NCBI RefSeq assembly: GCF_900108315.1
Contig: NZ_FNVB01000002.1
Span: forward strand, 1,607,879 to 1,671,878
DNA from: Saccharopolyspora kobensis
Lineage (GTDB): Bacteria > Actinomycetota > Actinomycetes > Mycobacteriales > Pseudonocardiaceae
Reading direction: 5' to 3'
Length of the DNA stretch: 64,000 nucleotides
The notes beneath the pieces are model-generated. The model ran no database searches, was not told the DNA's origin, and saw only the letters and a list, made by a program, of their open reading frames with translations. The position numbers were made by a program, and so were the translations under genes. This document shows positions 24,171 through 33,102 of the stretch, piece after piece (within the stretch, counting starts at the first letter, position 1; each line of letters opens with the position of its first letter).

Positions 24171-27026
24171 ATGGCCACCCCGCCCGCTGACCTCGTCGCC
24201 GAGCTGCGCGCCGCGCTGACCGGCCCGGCCCGCTTCGACCCCGGCACCCGAGCGCTCTACGCGACCGACGCCTCCAACTACCGCCAGGTCCCGACCGGGG
24301 TGCTCTTCCCGCGCGACGAGGACGACGTGACCGCCGCCGTGGCCATCGCGCGCAGCCACGGCGTGCCGATCACCACGCGCGGGGCGGGCACCAGCATCGC
24401 GGGCAACGCCATCGGCACCGGGCTGGTCCTCGACCTCTCCCGGTACCTCGACCGGATCATCGAGATCGACGCCGACCGCGGGCTGGCCCGCGTGCAGCCG
24501 GGCGTGGTGCTGGACTCGCTGCAAGCCGCGGTGGCCGGGCACGGGCTGGCCTTCGGTCCCGACCCCTCCACGCACAGCCGCTGCACGCTCGGCGGGATGA
24601 TCGGCAACAACTCCTGCGGGACGCACTCGGTGGCCTGGGGCAAGACCGTCGACAACGTGCACGCCCTGGACGTGCTGCTCTCCGACGGGACCCGGCTCGA
24701 AGTCGGTGCGACCTCCCCGGAGCGGCTCGACGAGCTGTGCGCGCGCGAGGACCGCATCGGCCGCCTGCACCGGGACCTGCGGGCCTTGCGGGACGAGGTC
24801 GCCGACGCCGTCCGCAGCTCGTTCCCCGCCCTGACCCGCCGGGTGTCGGGCTACAACCTCGACCAGCTGCTGCCGGAGAACGGCTTCCACCTGGCCCGCG
24901 CCCTGGTCGGCACCGAGGGCGGCTGCGCGATCGTGCTGGGCGCGACCGTGCAGCTGGTGTCCGCCCCGGCGGCGCGGGCCCTGACCGTGCTCGGGTTCTC
25001 CGACACCTACGCCGCGGCCGACGAGGTCCCCCGGCTGCGCGGGCTGGGTGCGCTGGCCATCGAAGGACTCAGCTCGGAGCTCGTCGACGTGGTGCGGCAG
25101 CGCAACCCCGCCTCGCCCGCGCTGCCGCTGCTGCCCGGCGGGCGCAGCTGGCTGCTGGTGGAGACCGGCGGAGCGGATCCCGGCGAGGCCGAAGCCGCGG
25201 CGGCCGACATCGTCCGCGCGATGGGCGAGCGCGCGGAGCACGTCGTGCACACCGATCCGGCGCGGATCGCGGCGCTGTGGAAGATCCGCGAGGAGGGCTC
25301 CGGCTACTCGACCAGGATGGCCGGTTCGGAGCGTTCCTCGGGCTGGGAGGACGCCGCCGTCCCGCCCGAGCGGCTGGGTTCCTACCTGCGGGAGTTCGAC
25401 GCGCTGCTGGCGCGGTTCGGCCGCCGCGGCGTGACCTACGGCCACTACGGCGACGGCTGCATCCACGTCCGCATCGACTTCGACCTGCTGTCGGCCCCCG
25501 GAACGGCGCAGTACCGCTCCTTCCTGGAAGCCGCCGCCGACCTCGTCGTGGCGCACGGCGGCTCGGTCTCCGGCGAGCACGGCGACGGCCAGGCCCGATC
25601 CGCGCTGCTGACCAGGATGTACCCGCCGGAGGTGATCAGGGCCTTCGAGCGGTTCAAGGCCGCCTTCGACCCGGCCGGGCTGCTCAACCCCGGGCAGATC
25701 GTGCACCCGCGGCCGGTCGACGCCGACGTGCGCCCGCTGGTGGCCCCGGCCCGGATCCCGACGCGCACCGCGCTGGCGCTGCACGCCGACTCCGGCGACC
25801 TCGCCGCCGCGACCCGCCGCTGCGTCGGCATGGGCAAGTGCCTGAACACCACAGGCGGGGTGATGTGCCCGAGCTACCGGGCGACCCGCGAGGAGAAGCA
25901 CTCCACCCGCGGCCGCGCCCACCTGCTGTTCGAGATGCTGGCCGGCCGCGTCATCAAGGGCGGCTGGCGCTCGCCGGAGGTTCGCGAAGCGCTCGACCTG
26001 TGCCTTTCCTGCAAGGGCTGCAAGTCCGACTGCCCGGTCGACGTCGACATGGCCACCTACAAGGCCGAGTTCCTGCACCACCACTACCGGCGCAGGCCGC
26101 GCCCGGCCGCGCACTACTCGATGGGCTTCCTCCCGCTGTGGCTCAAGCTCGGCCAGCACGCCCCGCAGCTGGTCAACCGGGTGCTCTCCGGACCGCTGGC
26201 GCCGCTGCTCAAACGGCTCGGCGGGATCGACGCGCGCCGGGAAGTGCCGGAACTGGCCGCGCGAACACTACAGGCGTGGTGGTCGCAGCGGCGGGACGGC
26301 GCCACCCCACGCGTGGTGATCTTCCCGGACACCTTCACCAACCACTTCGACCCGCACATCGGCCGCGACGCGGTCGCCGCGCTCGAAGCCCTCGGCCACA
26401 CCGTGGAGATCCCCGGCGAACCGGTCTGCTGCGGACTGACCTGGCACTCCACCGGACAGCTCGGCACCGCCCGCCGCGCGGTCCGCCGCACCGCCCGCAC
26501 GCTGCGCCCGCTGCTGGAGCGCGGGCTGCCGGTGATCGGCCTGGAACCCAGCTGCACCGCGTTCCTGCGCAACGACGCGCTGGAACTCGCCCCGGGTGAC
26601 CTCGACGTGGCCGCCCTGGCCGCGGCGACCCGCACCTTCGCCGAATGGGTCGAACCGACCCGCGACCGGTGGCAGCTCCCGGAGCAGGACCGGGAAGCGC
26701 TGGTGCAGGTCCACTGCCACCAGCACGCCGACCTCGGGTTCACCGCCGACCGGGCCACGTTGGCCGCCACCGGGACGCGCGCGCACGTGCTCGACGCGGG
26801 ATGCTGCGGACTGGCGGGCAACTTCGGTTTCGAACGCGGTCATCACGACGTCTCGATCGCCTGCGCCGAACAGGGCCTGCTCCCGGCCGTCCGCGCTGCC
26901 GCACCGGGCACCGACGTCGTCGCCGACGGGTTCAGCTGCCGCACCCAATTGCGCCAGACGGCCGGTGTCGAACCCGTGCACCTGGCCACCCTCGTCGCCC
27001 GCGCCCTCGACCGGGCCCAGCGGTGA
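24171..27026 (+). CDS. FAD-linked oxidase / [4Fe-4S] oxidoreductase fusion (D-lactate/glycolate dehydrogenase-like)
   Basis: 951 residues. N-terminal PCMH-type FAD domain (about 30-220, with TRGAGTSIAGNAIG and GMIGNNSCGTHS), FAD-oxidase C-terminal domain (to about 520), two ferredoxin-type [4Fe-4S] motifs starting at Cys551 (CVGMGKC...CP) and Cys611 (CLSCKGCKSDCP), then two CCG domains (VCCGLTWHSTG and CCGLAGNFGF). This GlcD-GlcF fusion architecture belongs to membrane-associated 2-hydroxyacid dehydrogenases that feed electrons to quinones; D-lactate and D-2-hydroxyglutarate are typical substrates, the actual one is unknown. ATG 24171 has GGGAGG upstream. Divergent from fabG; thioredoxin follows 78 bases later. 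Confidence 0.87.
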   Translation: MATPPADLVAELRAALTGPARFDPGTRALYATDASNYRQVPTGVLFPRDEDDVTAAVAIARSHGVPITTRGAGTSIAGNAIGTGLVLDLSRYLDRIIEIDADRGLARVQPGVVLDSLQAAVAGHGLAFGPDPSTHSRCTLGGMIGNNSCGTHSVAWGKTVDNVHALDVLLSDGTRLEVGATSPERLDELCAREDRIGRLHRDLRALRDEVADAVRSSFPALTRRVSGYNLDQLLPENGFHLARALVGTEGGCAIVLGATVQLVSAPAARALTVLGFSDTYAAADEVPRLRGLGALAIEGLSSELVDVVRQRNPASPALPLLPGGRSWLLVETGGADPGEAEAAAADIVRAMGERAEHVVHTDPARIAALWKIREEGSGYSTRMAGSERSSGWEDAAVPPERLGSYLREFDALLARFGRRGVTYGHYGDGCIHVRIDFDLLSAPGTAQYRSFLEAAADLVVAHGGSVSGEHGDGQARSALLTRMYPPEVIRAFERFKAAFDPAGLLNPGQIVHPRPVDADVRPLVAPARIPTRTALALHADSGDLAAATRRCVGMGKCLNTTGGVMCPSYRATREEKHSTRGRAHLLFEMLAGRVIKGGWRSPEVREALDLCLSCKGCKSDCPVDVDMATYKAEFLHHHYRRRPRPAAHYSMGFLPLWLKLGQHAPQLVNRVLSGPLAPLLKRLGGIDARREVPELAARTLQAWWSQRRDGATPRVVIFPDTFTNHFDPHIGRDAVAALEALGHTVEIPGEPVCCGLTWHSTGQLGTARRAVRRTARTLRPLLERGLPVIGLEPSCTAFLRNDALELAPGDLDVAALAAATRTFAEWVEPTRDRWQLPEQDREALVQVHCHQHADLGFTADRATLAATGTRAHVLDAGCCGLAGNFGFERGHHDVSIACAEQGLLPAVRAAAPGTDVVADGFSCRTQLRQTAGVEPVHLATLVARALDRAQR

Positions 27027-27104
27027 CAGAACCGACAGCCACCCGGGAATGCCGCGCCGGGCGCGCGGTGTTGTCCCGGTAACCACCGTCTGAAGGGAAT
27101 CCAC

Positions 27105-27458
27105 ATGGCAACGGTCGAGCTCACCAAGGACAACTTCGACGAGGTCGTGCAGGACAACGGCTTCGTGATCATCGACTTCTGGGCGTCCTGGTGCGGCCCC
27201 TGCCGGCAGTTCGCCCCGGTCTTCGACCGCGCCTCGGACAAGCACGAGGACATCACCTTCGCCAAGGTCGACACCGAGGCCCAGCCGGAGCTGGCCGGCG
27301 CGTTCAAGGTCCAGTCCATTCCGACGCTGGCCGTGATCCGCGAGAACGTGCTGGTCTTCCAGCAGCCGGGCGCGCTGCCGGAGAACGTCTTCGACGACCT
27401 CATCGGCCAGGCCCGCGACCTGGACATGGAAGAGGTCAAGCAGAACGCCACCAGCTGA
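27105..27458 (+). CDS. trxA: Thioredoxin
   Basis: 117 residues, single thioredoxin domain with the active site WCGPC (Cys30, Cys33) and the cis-Pro loop SIPTLAV. Cytosolic disulfide reductant. ATG with GAAGGGAATC upstream. Same direction as the large FAD/Fe-S oxidoreductase and possibly co-transcribed. A very strong hairpin follows 12 bases after the stop. The C-terminal extension (ARDLDMEEVKQNATS) is somewhat longer than in housekeeping TrxA. Confidence 0.93.
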   Translation: MATVELTKDNFDEVVQDNGFVIIDFWASWCGPCRQFAPVFDRASDKHEDITFAKVDTEAQPELAGAFKVQSIPTLAVIRENVLVFQQPGALPENVFDDLIGQARDLDMEEVKQNATS

Positions 27459-27470
27459 CCCTGCTTCCCA

Positions 27471-27516
27471 CGCAACTTCCATTGAAATTAGAGCTTCAAT
27501 TTCAATGGAAGTTGCG
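27471..27516 (+). terminator. 19-bp hairpin after trxA
   Basis: CGCAACTTCCATTGAAATT (27471-27489) pairs perfectly with its complement at 27498-27516 around an 8-base loop. The stem is unusually A+T-rich for this genome and carries the core TTTCAATGGAA that recurs in the facing hairpin at 27565-27588. Confidence 0.75.
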
Positions 27517-27520
27517 CATT

Positions 27521-27588
27521 GTCGGCGTGTTGGGTGCCGACACTCCGATGGATGCGGTGGACCACCGCGATTTCAATGGAAATCGCGG
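27521..27588. terminator. Cluster of overlapping hairpins facing mgtC
   Basis: GTCGGC/GCCGAC (27521-27541), GCGGTGG/CCACCGC (27554-27568) and CCGCGATTTC/GAAATCGCGG (27565-27588). The last two share bases and cannot form together. The last stem lies 5 bases beyond the mgtC stop and probably terminates mgtC. Confidence 0.6.
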
Positions 27589-27592
27589 ACGT

Positions 27593-28318
27593 TCAGAAGC
27601 CCGGGTCCACCGATTCGCCGACGGCGGCGTGCACCACGCCGGGCAGGTTGCTGATCTGCCCGACCAGCTCCTTCACCGGTGTCTTCCCGCGCAACCGCAG
27701 CGCGACCACCGCGGTGCGCTGCTGCTCGTCGTCGGTGTCCTCCCGCTCGACCTCCAGGTCCATCACCGTCCAGCCGCTGCTGGTGCACAGGGTCAGGACG
27801 CTGCGCAGCACCCCGTGGCCGTCGAGGTAGCCGATCCGCAGCACCTGCGGCTCGCGCAGCGACCTGCGCAGCAGGTGCAACAGCCACGGGTAGCCGAGGA
27901 CCACCAGGAAGTGCACGGCCGTGGTCGCCGCCGCCAGCACCACCAGCCCGCTGCCGCAGGCCATCCCCACCGCGGCCACCACCCACACCGTCGCCGCCGT
28001 GGTCAGCCCGCGCACCGCGTCGCGGCGCACGAAGATCAGCCCGCCACCGATGAACCCGATGCCGGAGACGATCTGCGCGGCCACCCGCGACGGATCCAGC
28101 GACACCCGGTCGAAGGCCAGCAGATCGCCGAAACCGTACTTGGACACCAGCATGAACAGCGCCGCACCGACCCCGACCAGGGCGTGCGTGCGCATCCCGG
28201 CGCTCTTGGCCCGGATCTCCCGCTCCAGCCCGATCACGCTCGAGAACAGCAGCGCGGTCCCCAGCTCGATCAGCAGCGGGATCTCACCGAGGCCCGCCAC
28301 CACGGCGTCCGACGACAT
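27593..28318 (-). CDS. MgtC/SapB family membrane protein
   Basis: 241 residues. Four to five N-terminal membrane helices with the family motifs GLEREIRAKSAGMRTHALVG and GIGFIGGGLIF, then a cytoplasmic ACT-like C-terminal domain (about 160-240, RIGYLDGHGVL... and NLPGVVHAAVGE). MgtC proteins affect Mg2+ homeostasis and inhibit the F-type ATP synthase in pathogens; the ACT-bearing actinobacterial form is a membrane protein of uncertain function. ATG 28318. Convergent with trxA; not clearly in an operon. Confidence 0.87.
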   Translation of the reverse strand: MSSDAVVAGLGEIPLLIELGTALLFSSVIGLEREIRAKSAGMRTHALVGVGAALFMLVSKYGFGDLLAFDRVSLDPSRVAAQIVSGIGFIGGGLIFVRRDAVRGLTTAATVWVVAAVGMACGSGLVVLAAATTAVHFLVVLGYPWLLHLLRRSLREPQVLRIGYLDGHGVLRSVLTLCTSSGWTVMDLEVEREDTDDEQQRTAVVALRLRGKTPVKELVGQISNLPGVVHAAVGESVDPGF

Positions 28319-28347
28319 TCCTGGAACGTAGCACCGCGCGTGTCAGG

Positions 28348-28980
28348 TCACGATCGCCGCGGGCGCCGGGCCAGGTAGACGACCGCGGGCGGCAGGTTGC
28401 GCCACACCGTGCGGCTGATCACCGTCTCCTCGAACTCCGCGCGCAGGTCCGCCAGCTGACGGCGAGCCGGTGGCGCCCACCGCGTCCAGGTGTAGGCGAA
28501 CTGCGTGAGCACCCCGTCCGGCGCCAGCGAATCGGCGACCAGCCGGATCAGCGGCACCCCGTCGACCGGCGCGTGCGCCACCCAGGGCAGACCGCTCACC
28601 ACGACGTCGGCCCGCAACTCCCGCTCGCGCAGCAGCGCCGGGAGTTCCCGGGCGTTCGCGCACACCGACTCCACACCCGGGAACCGCTCCCCCAGCCGCG
28701 CCGCCCACCGCGAGTTGAGCTCCAGCGCCAGGTGGTGCCCGCGTCCGCCGAGCCTGCGCTGGATCACCTCGGTGAACGCACCGGTCCCGGGCCCGAGTTC
28801 GACCACCACCGGGTCACCGCGGTGCGGGATGGGCGCCACCATCTGCTCGGCGAGCGCCCGCGAGCTGGGCCCGACCGCGGCGGTCGTGGTCGGCGACTTG
28901 ACGAACTCCCACAGAAAACCCGCTGCCGTTCCCACCTGCGCCACTCCGATCACCGCCCGACCCCGTGCCCGCTCGAGCAT
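28348..28980 (-). CDS. SAM-dependent methyltransferase, phospholipid N-methyltransferase (PmtA)-like
   Basis: 210 residues, Rossmann fold with motif I VVVELGPGTGAFTEVI and the characteristic SGLPW and TVWRNLPPAVVYLARRP blocks. The N-terminal WEFVKSPTTTAAVGPSSRALAEQMV matches the PmtA/rRNA adenine dimethylase-like group, so phosphatidylethanolamine or another lipid is a possible substrate. A clear paralogue lies at 58153-58812 in this window. ATG 28980 chosen because the conserved part begins shortly after. It sits at the end of the moxR operon strand, 67 bases after the VWA gene. Confidence 0.8.
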   Translation of the reverse strand: MLERARGRAVIGVAQVGTAAGFLWEFVKSPTTTAAVGPSSRALAEQMVAPIPHRGDPVVVELGPGTGAFTEVIQRRLGGRGHHLALELNSRWAARLGERFPGVESVCANARELPALLRERELRADVVVSGLPWVAHAPVDGVPLIRLVADSLAPDGVLTQFAYTWTRWAPPARRQLADLRAEFEETVISRTVWRNLPPAVVYLARRPRRS

Positions 28981-29047
28981 CGCGGAGCCGGTCGGCGTCC
29001 GGGATTCCGCTAGGTGACCACCGGCGCAACTCGGCGCCAACACTTGC

Positions 29048-30031
29048 TCACGGCAGCCTGCGACCGGTGAACATGGAGACCCCGGCGGCGATGATCGCGG
29101 TGAGCGTGCCCAGCACCAGCCACGGCTTGCTGGCATCGGTGTGCTTGGTCTCGTAGCCGATCTGCTCGCCCAGCGTGGCGTAGACCTCGCGGAGCTGCTC
29201 GGCGCTGGCCGCCTTGTGGAACTCGCCGCCGGAGAGCTTCGCGATCTCCTGCATCGCCTCGTCGTCGACCTCGACCAGCTCCTGCTGGCCCTGGATCTCG
29301 ATGCTGCCGTGCCTGGTGCCGAAGGAGATCGTGGAGATCGGAACGCCGATCTTGCGCGCCTCCCGCGCCTTCGTGTAAGCACCGCGCGGGGCGTCCATGT
29401 CGCGCGGGATCGTCTGACCGCCGTCGGCCATCAGCACGATCCGCGCGGGCGGGGCCCCGGCCGGGCCGCCGACCATCTTGCCGAAGGAGTCGATGGCCTG
29501 CATCGAGGCGTTGATGCCGTCACCGGTGGCGGTGGCCTCGGCCAGCTTGAGGCTGTCGATGGCCTGCTTGACGCCCGCCCGGTCGGTCGTGGGCATCACC
29601 AGCACGGTCGCGGTGCCCGCGAAGGACACCAGCCCGAGGTTGATGCCCGGCGTCAGCTTGTCGGCGAACTCCTTGGCCGCGACCTTCGCCGCCTCCAGCC
29701 TGCTGGGCTCGACGTCGGTGGCCTTCATCGACAGCGACACGTCGATGGTCAGCATCACCGTGGCCCGGTTGCGCGGGATGCGCTGCTCCGCGGTGGGGCC
29801 CATCAGCGCCACCGTGAGCATGATCAGCGCCACCGCGAGCATGGCGGGCGGCACGTGCTTCCACCAGCCCTGCCGCCGGGCGGCGACCTGGTCGAGCACC
29901 TCCAGGTTGCTGAACCGCACCGTGTCCCGGCGGCGGCGCCGCATCGCCCACAGGTAACCGGCGACCAGCGCCGCGACCACGAACAGCAGCAGGAACCACC
30001 AGGGAGCGGTGAATCCCGACAAACTCAACAT
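29048..30031 (-). CDS. VWA domain membrane protein (BatA-like)
   Basis: 327 residues: two N-terminal membrane helices (about 10-30 and 62-80), a von Willebrand A domain (about 90-290) with MIDAS motif DVSLS starting at Asp97, and a C-terminal membrane helix. With MoxR and DUF58 it forms the MoxR-VWA system, thought to act as a chaperone-like complex for protein maturation at the membrane. ATG 30031 overlaps the DUF58 stop (TGATG). Corresponds in gene order to Rv1481. Confidence 0.9.
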   Translation of the reverse strand: MLSLSGFTAPWWFLLLFVVAALVAGYLWAMRRRRRDTVRFSNLEVLDQVAARRQGWWKHVPPAMLAVALIMLTVALMGPTAEQRIPRNRATVMLTIDVSLSMKATDVEPSRLEAAKVAAKEFADKLTPGINLGLVSFAGTATVLVMPTTDRAGVKQAIDSLKLAEATATGDGINASMQAIDSFGKMVGGPAGAPPARIVLMADGGQTIPRDMDAPRGAYTKAREARKIGVPISTISFGTRHGSIEIQGQQELVEVDDEAMQEIAKLSGGEFHKAASAEQLREVYATLGEQIGYETKHTDASKPWLVLGTLTAIIAAGVSMFTGRRLP

Positions 30032-30999
30032 CAAGAAGCTCCTCCGGACCAACCGCGCTTGCGGGCCACCACGAACCGCACGACGTCGGCGATCCAGTCC
30101 GAATCCGTCCGCAACACCAGGTGCGCGCAACCGGCGCGGCGCAGGACCGCCGCCACCTCCTCGCGGTGCGCCGCGGCCGCCGCGGCGAACTCCTTGCGCA
30201 GCACCGGGGTGGTGTGCACCTCCCGCTGCTTGCCGGTTTCCGGATCCGACAGCAGCACCGTGCCCACGTCGGGCAACTCCACGTCGCGCGGGTCCAGCAC
30301 CTCCACGGCCAGCAGCGAGTGCCGGGAGCCCAGACCGCGCAGCGCCCGCTGCCAGTCCGTCGGGCCGAGGAAGTCCGAGACCACGACCGCCAGCCCGCGC
30401 CGGCGCGGCGGGCGGCGCAGCGCCTCCAGCAGCCGGGAGAGGTCGCCGCGCGTGCCTTCTTCAGCTCGCGGTGTGCCGGCCGCCTTCCGCAGCAGCGCTC
30501 GCGCGTGCGCCGCGCCACCGCGCGCCGGCACCCGCACCGGGCCGGTGCCGTTGTCCAGCACGGCTCCGATCCGGTTGCCGCCGCCGCTGGTCAGGAACAC
30601 GACCGCGGCCAGCGCCGCGACGGCCAGCTCGCGCTTGTCGCAGGCCGCCGAACCGAAGTCCAGGCTGGGCGATAGGTCCATCGCGACCCAGGTCTCCAGC
30701 TCCCGGTCGGCGACCGTCTGCCGGATGTGCGGTTCGGCGGTGCGGGCGGTGACCGCCCAGTCCATCCGCCGCACGTCGTCGCCGGGCTGGTATACGCGCG
30801 CCTCCCCCGGCTCGGTGCCCGGCCCGGGCACCAGTCCGAGGTGGTTGCCCTGCAGCAGGCCGTCCAGCCGGCCGCGCACGCTCAGCTCCAGCGACTTCAG
30901 CGCCGCTTCCATCCGCCCGGTGTCCAGCGACGGAGGCGCCCAGCTGGGGCGGTCCCCACTCGTCGGTTGAGCGGCTGCCGGCACGCCCTGGCTCCTCAC
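30031..30999 (-). CDS. DUF58 domain protein
   Basis: 322 residues with the DUF58 signature EARVYQPGDDVRRMDWAVTAR (about 68-88) and a VWA-like fold with MDLSPSLDFG. Middle partner of the MoxR-DUF58-VWA operon; cytosolic, function not biochemically defined. GTG 30999 overlaps the moxR stop as GTGA, and its TGA overlaps the VWA gene ATG, so all three are translationally coupled. Equivalent in position to Rv1480. Confidence 0.9.
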   Translation of the reverse strand: MRSQGVPAAAQPTSGDRPSWAPPSLDTGRMEAALKSLELSVRGRLDGLLQGNHLGLVPGPGTEPGEARVYQPGDDVRRMDWAVTARTAEPHIRQTVADRELETWVAMDLSPSLDFGSAACDKRELAVAALAAVVFLTSGGGNRIGAVLDNGTGPVRVPARGGAAHARALLRKAAGTPRAEEGTRGDLSRLLEALRRPPRRRGLAVVVSDFLGPTDWQRALRGLGSRHSLLAVEVLDPRDVELPDVGTVLLSDPETGKQREVHTTPVLRKEFAAAAAAHREEVAAVLRRAGCAHLVLRTDSDWIADVVRFVVARKRGWSGGAS

Positions 31000-32120
31000 T
31001 GGTGCGGGTTGGGCGCGTGCTGCGGCTGGCCGTAACCGGGCCCGCCGACCGGGGCGGGCGCGGGCGGACCGGCCTGCGGGCGGGCCGAGACCTGCGGCAG
31101 CGGCACGGTCTGCAGCACCCGGTTGACGATGTGCTCCACCGGGATGCCGTCGGCCAGCGCGTCGTAGGAGAGCACCAGCCGGTGCCGCAGCACGTCCGGC
31201 ACCACGTCCACCACGTCCTGCGGAAGCACGTAGTCGCGCCCGCGCACCAGCGCCAGGGCCCGCGAGGCGGCGATGATGCCCAGGCTGGCGCGCGGCGAGG
31301 CGCCGTAGGAAACCCAGCCCGCGATGTCGGAGAGGCCGTGCTCGTTGGGCAGCCGGGTGGCCACCACCAGGCGCACCACGTAGTCGACCAGCGCGTGGTG
31401 CACGAACACCGAGGCGGCCACCTTCTGCAGCCGGATCAGCTCGTCCGGGTTGAGCACCGCGTTCGGCTCCGGGGCCGCCACGCCCATCCGGTAGATGATC
31501 TCCCGCTCCTCCTCCGCGGTGGGGTACTCGACCGGGAGCTTGAACAGGAAGCGGTCGCGCTGCGCCTCCGGCAGCGGGTAGACGCCCTCGTTCTCGATCG
31601 GGTTCTGGGTGGCCAGCACCAGGAACGGGGAGGGCATCGGGTAGCTCTGGCCGCCGATGGAGACGTGCCGCTCGGCCATCACCTCCAGCAGCGCCGACTG
31701 GACCTTCGCCGGAGCGCGGTTGATCTCGTCGGCCAGCACGAAGTTGGCCAGCACGGGACCGAGCTCGACGTCGAAGCGCTCGCTGCCCTGCCGGTAGATG
31801 CGGGTGCCGAGGATGTCCGCGGGCACGAGGTCGGGGGTGAACTGCAGGCGCGAGAAGCTGCCGCCGACGACGCGCGCGAAGGTTTCGACCGCGAGCGTCT
31901 TGGCCACGCCGGGAACGCCTTCCAGCAGGATGTGGCCCTTGGCCAGCAATCCGGTCAGCACCCGCTCCACGAGCCGGTCCTGCCCGACGATCACCCGCTT
32001 GACCTCGAACACGGTGCGTTCGAGCAGCTGCGCATCGCGCGCCGGAGTGCTCACCTGGTCCGCCGGACGCGCCGCCGCGGCTCCGGCGCCCCCGCTCTCA
32101 CCGTTGCCGGCCTCGGTCAC
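30996..32120 (-). CDS. MoxR family AAA+ ATPase
   Basis: 374 residues. Walker A GVPGVAKT (68-75), Walker B FVLADEINR, sensor 1 LATQNP and a lid domain. A Pro/Gly-rich C-terminal tail (from about 345) is extra. MoxR ATPases act as chaperones with VWA partners, here encoded immediately downstream. GTG 32120 has GGGAGAA upstream. Gene order matches moxR1 (Rv1479) of M. tuberculosis, including a RipA-like hydrolase upstream. Confidence 0.93.
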   Translation of the reverse strand: MTEAGNGESGGAGAAAARPADQVSTPARDAQLLERTVFEVKRVIVGQDRLVERVLTGLLAKGHILLEGVPGVAKTLAVETFARVVGGSFSRLQFTPDLVPADILGTRIYRQGSERFDVELGPVLANFVLADEINRAPAKVQSALLEVMAERHVSIGGQSYPMPSPFLVLATQNPIENEGVYPLPEAQRDRFLFKLPVEYPTAEEEREIIYRMGVAAPEPNAVLNPDELIRLQKVAASVFVHHALVDYVVRLVVATRLPNEHGLSDIAGWVSYGASPRASLGIIAASRALALVRGRDYVLPQDVVDVVPDVLRHRLVLSYDALADGIPVEHIVNRVLQTVPLPQVSARPQAGPPAPAPVGGPGYGQPQHAPNPHQ

Positions 32121-32343
32121 TTCTCCCAGCCTCCTGTCGTCGGTCCGGCCGTTCCCGGCCGATCAAGATCCTGGCACGTCCCCGCCGCGCGACCGCGCGG
32201 GGGCACTGCGCCGACCCCACCCAACCCCACAGCCGGTATGACCCCGGTAAAGCGGCCGACCGGAGGATTGATTTCGCTCAACACTGAACTCATCGAGCGC
32301 GCTGATCGAAGAGGGCGCCGCGGGGTGCCGGGACGAGCGCTCC

Positions 32344-32916
32344 TCATTCGCTCGTGCCGTGCGCCCTGCGGAGATCCTCCGGTGTGTCCACATCGGAGGC
32401 TTCGGCCTCGACCGCCCGTACGGTCAGCGGAGCCAGCGGGGCGAGGACCGCGCGGAGCGGGCGGTTCCGGACGTCGGCGGGCATCGCCTCGCGCAGCGCA
32501 CCCGCACGCCACACCCCCACCAGCCATTGCAGGCGTTCGCCGGGATCGCTGAGCACTGCTCCGGCGGCCTCCGGGACCGCGCGCAGCGCGTCGAGCAGTC
32601 TGGTGATCGTTGCCGGTGTCAGGTGCGGGTGATCCCCGGCGAGGACCGCGACGACGCGCGTTTCCAGCGGGAGCTGCGCCAATCCGGCTTGGAGCCCGGC
32701 CAGCGGGCCGCCGCTCGGCGGGTCCTCCGCCGTCCAGCGCACCGGCCGGGCCGTGGTGCGAGGCGGGCCGACCACGACCAGCGGGTCGGCGGCCGCGACC
32801 GCGTCCAGCGTGCGATCGAGCAGGGTCCGGCCTCCTATCGGCAGCAGGAGCTTGTCCACGCCGCCCAGCCGACGCGCCCGGCCACCTGCCAGCACCACCG
32901 CCGCGAATTCCGCCAC
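32344..32916 (-). CDS. mobA: Molybdenum cofactor guanylyltransferase-like protein
   Basis: 190 residues, nucleotidyltransferase fold with LAGGRARRLGGVDK (residues 9-22), the GTP-binding motif of MobA, and VLAGDHPHL carrying the Mg2+ aspartate. Converts Mo-molybdopterin to the bis-MGD form needed by nitrate reductases. GTG start. It is not in the nitrate operon but lies 3.2 kb from it on the opposite strand, and it would serve the molybdopterin nitrate reductase encoded at 37476-39545. MocA-like CTP transferase activity is an alternative. Confidence 0.82.
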   Translation of the reverse strand: MAEFAAVVLAGGRARRLGGVDKLLLPIGGRTLLDRTLDAVAAADPLVVVGPPRTTARPVRWTAEDPPSGGPLAGLQAGLAQLPLETRVVAVLAGDHPHLTPATITRLLDALRAVPEAAGAVLSDPGERLQWLVGVWRAGALREAMPADVRNRPLRAVLAPLAPLTVRAVEAEASDVDTPEDLRRAHGTSE

Positions 32917-33024
32917 ACCGCAATGCTTCCAGCAGCCGGACGCCCTCCACCATCCGGCCCGCGCGCGCTGCCGATGCTGGTACGGTTCGCGCCGTGGAGT
33001 GCTACGCGGCTACCCGCACTCGCA

Positions 33025-33086
33025 GCTGAGAGACGCCCAGACCGCCGTTGTCCGGCCCGGACAGCGGCGCCGCTCGTGCTCTCAGC
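33025..33086 (+). ncRNA. Structured 5' leader of the GNAT gene
   Basis: An outer stem GCTGAGAG (33025-33032) / CTCTCAGC (33079-33086) encloses a strong inner hairpin GCCGTTGTCCG / CGGACAGCGGC (33044-33068; one G-U pair). The Shine-Dalgarno-like AAAGG lies directly after the outer stem and 10 bases before the ATG. This could be a translational control element. It matches no riboswitch class I can recognise; the CTGAGAG string resembles part of the TPP riboswitch, but the rest is absent. Confidence 0.4.
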
Positions 33087-33102
33087 GAAAGGCACATCCA
33101 CC

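Noticed and set aside
33021..33102. TPP riboswitch upstream of the GNAT gene
   Set aside because: Only the CTGAGAG string is present; the second conserved half with the ACCTGAT-like block is missing and the gene is not related to thiamine.
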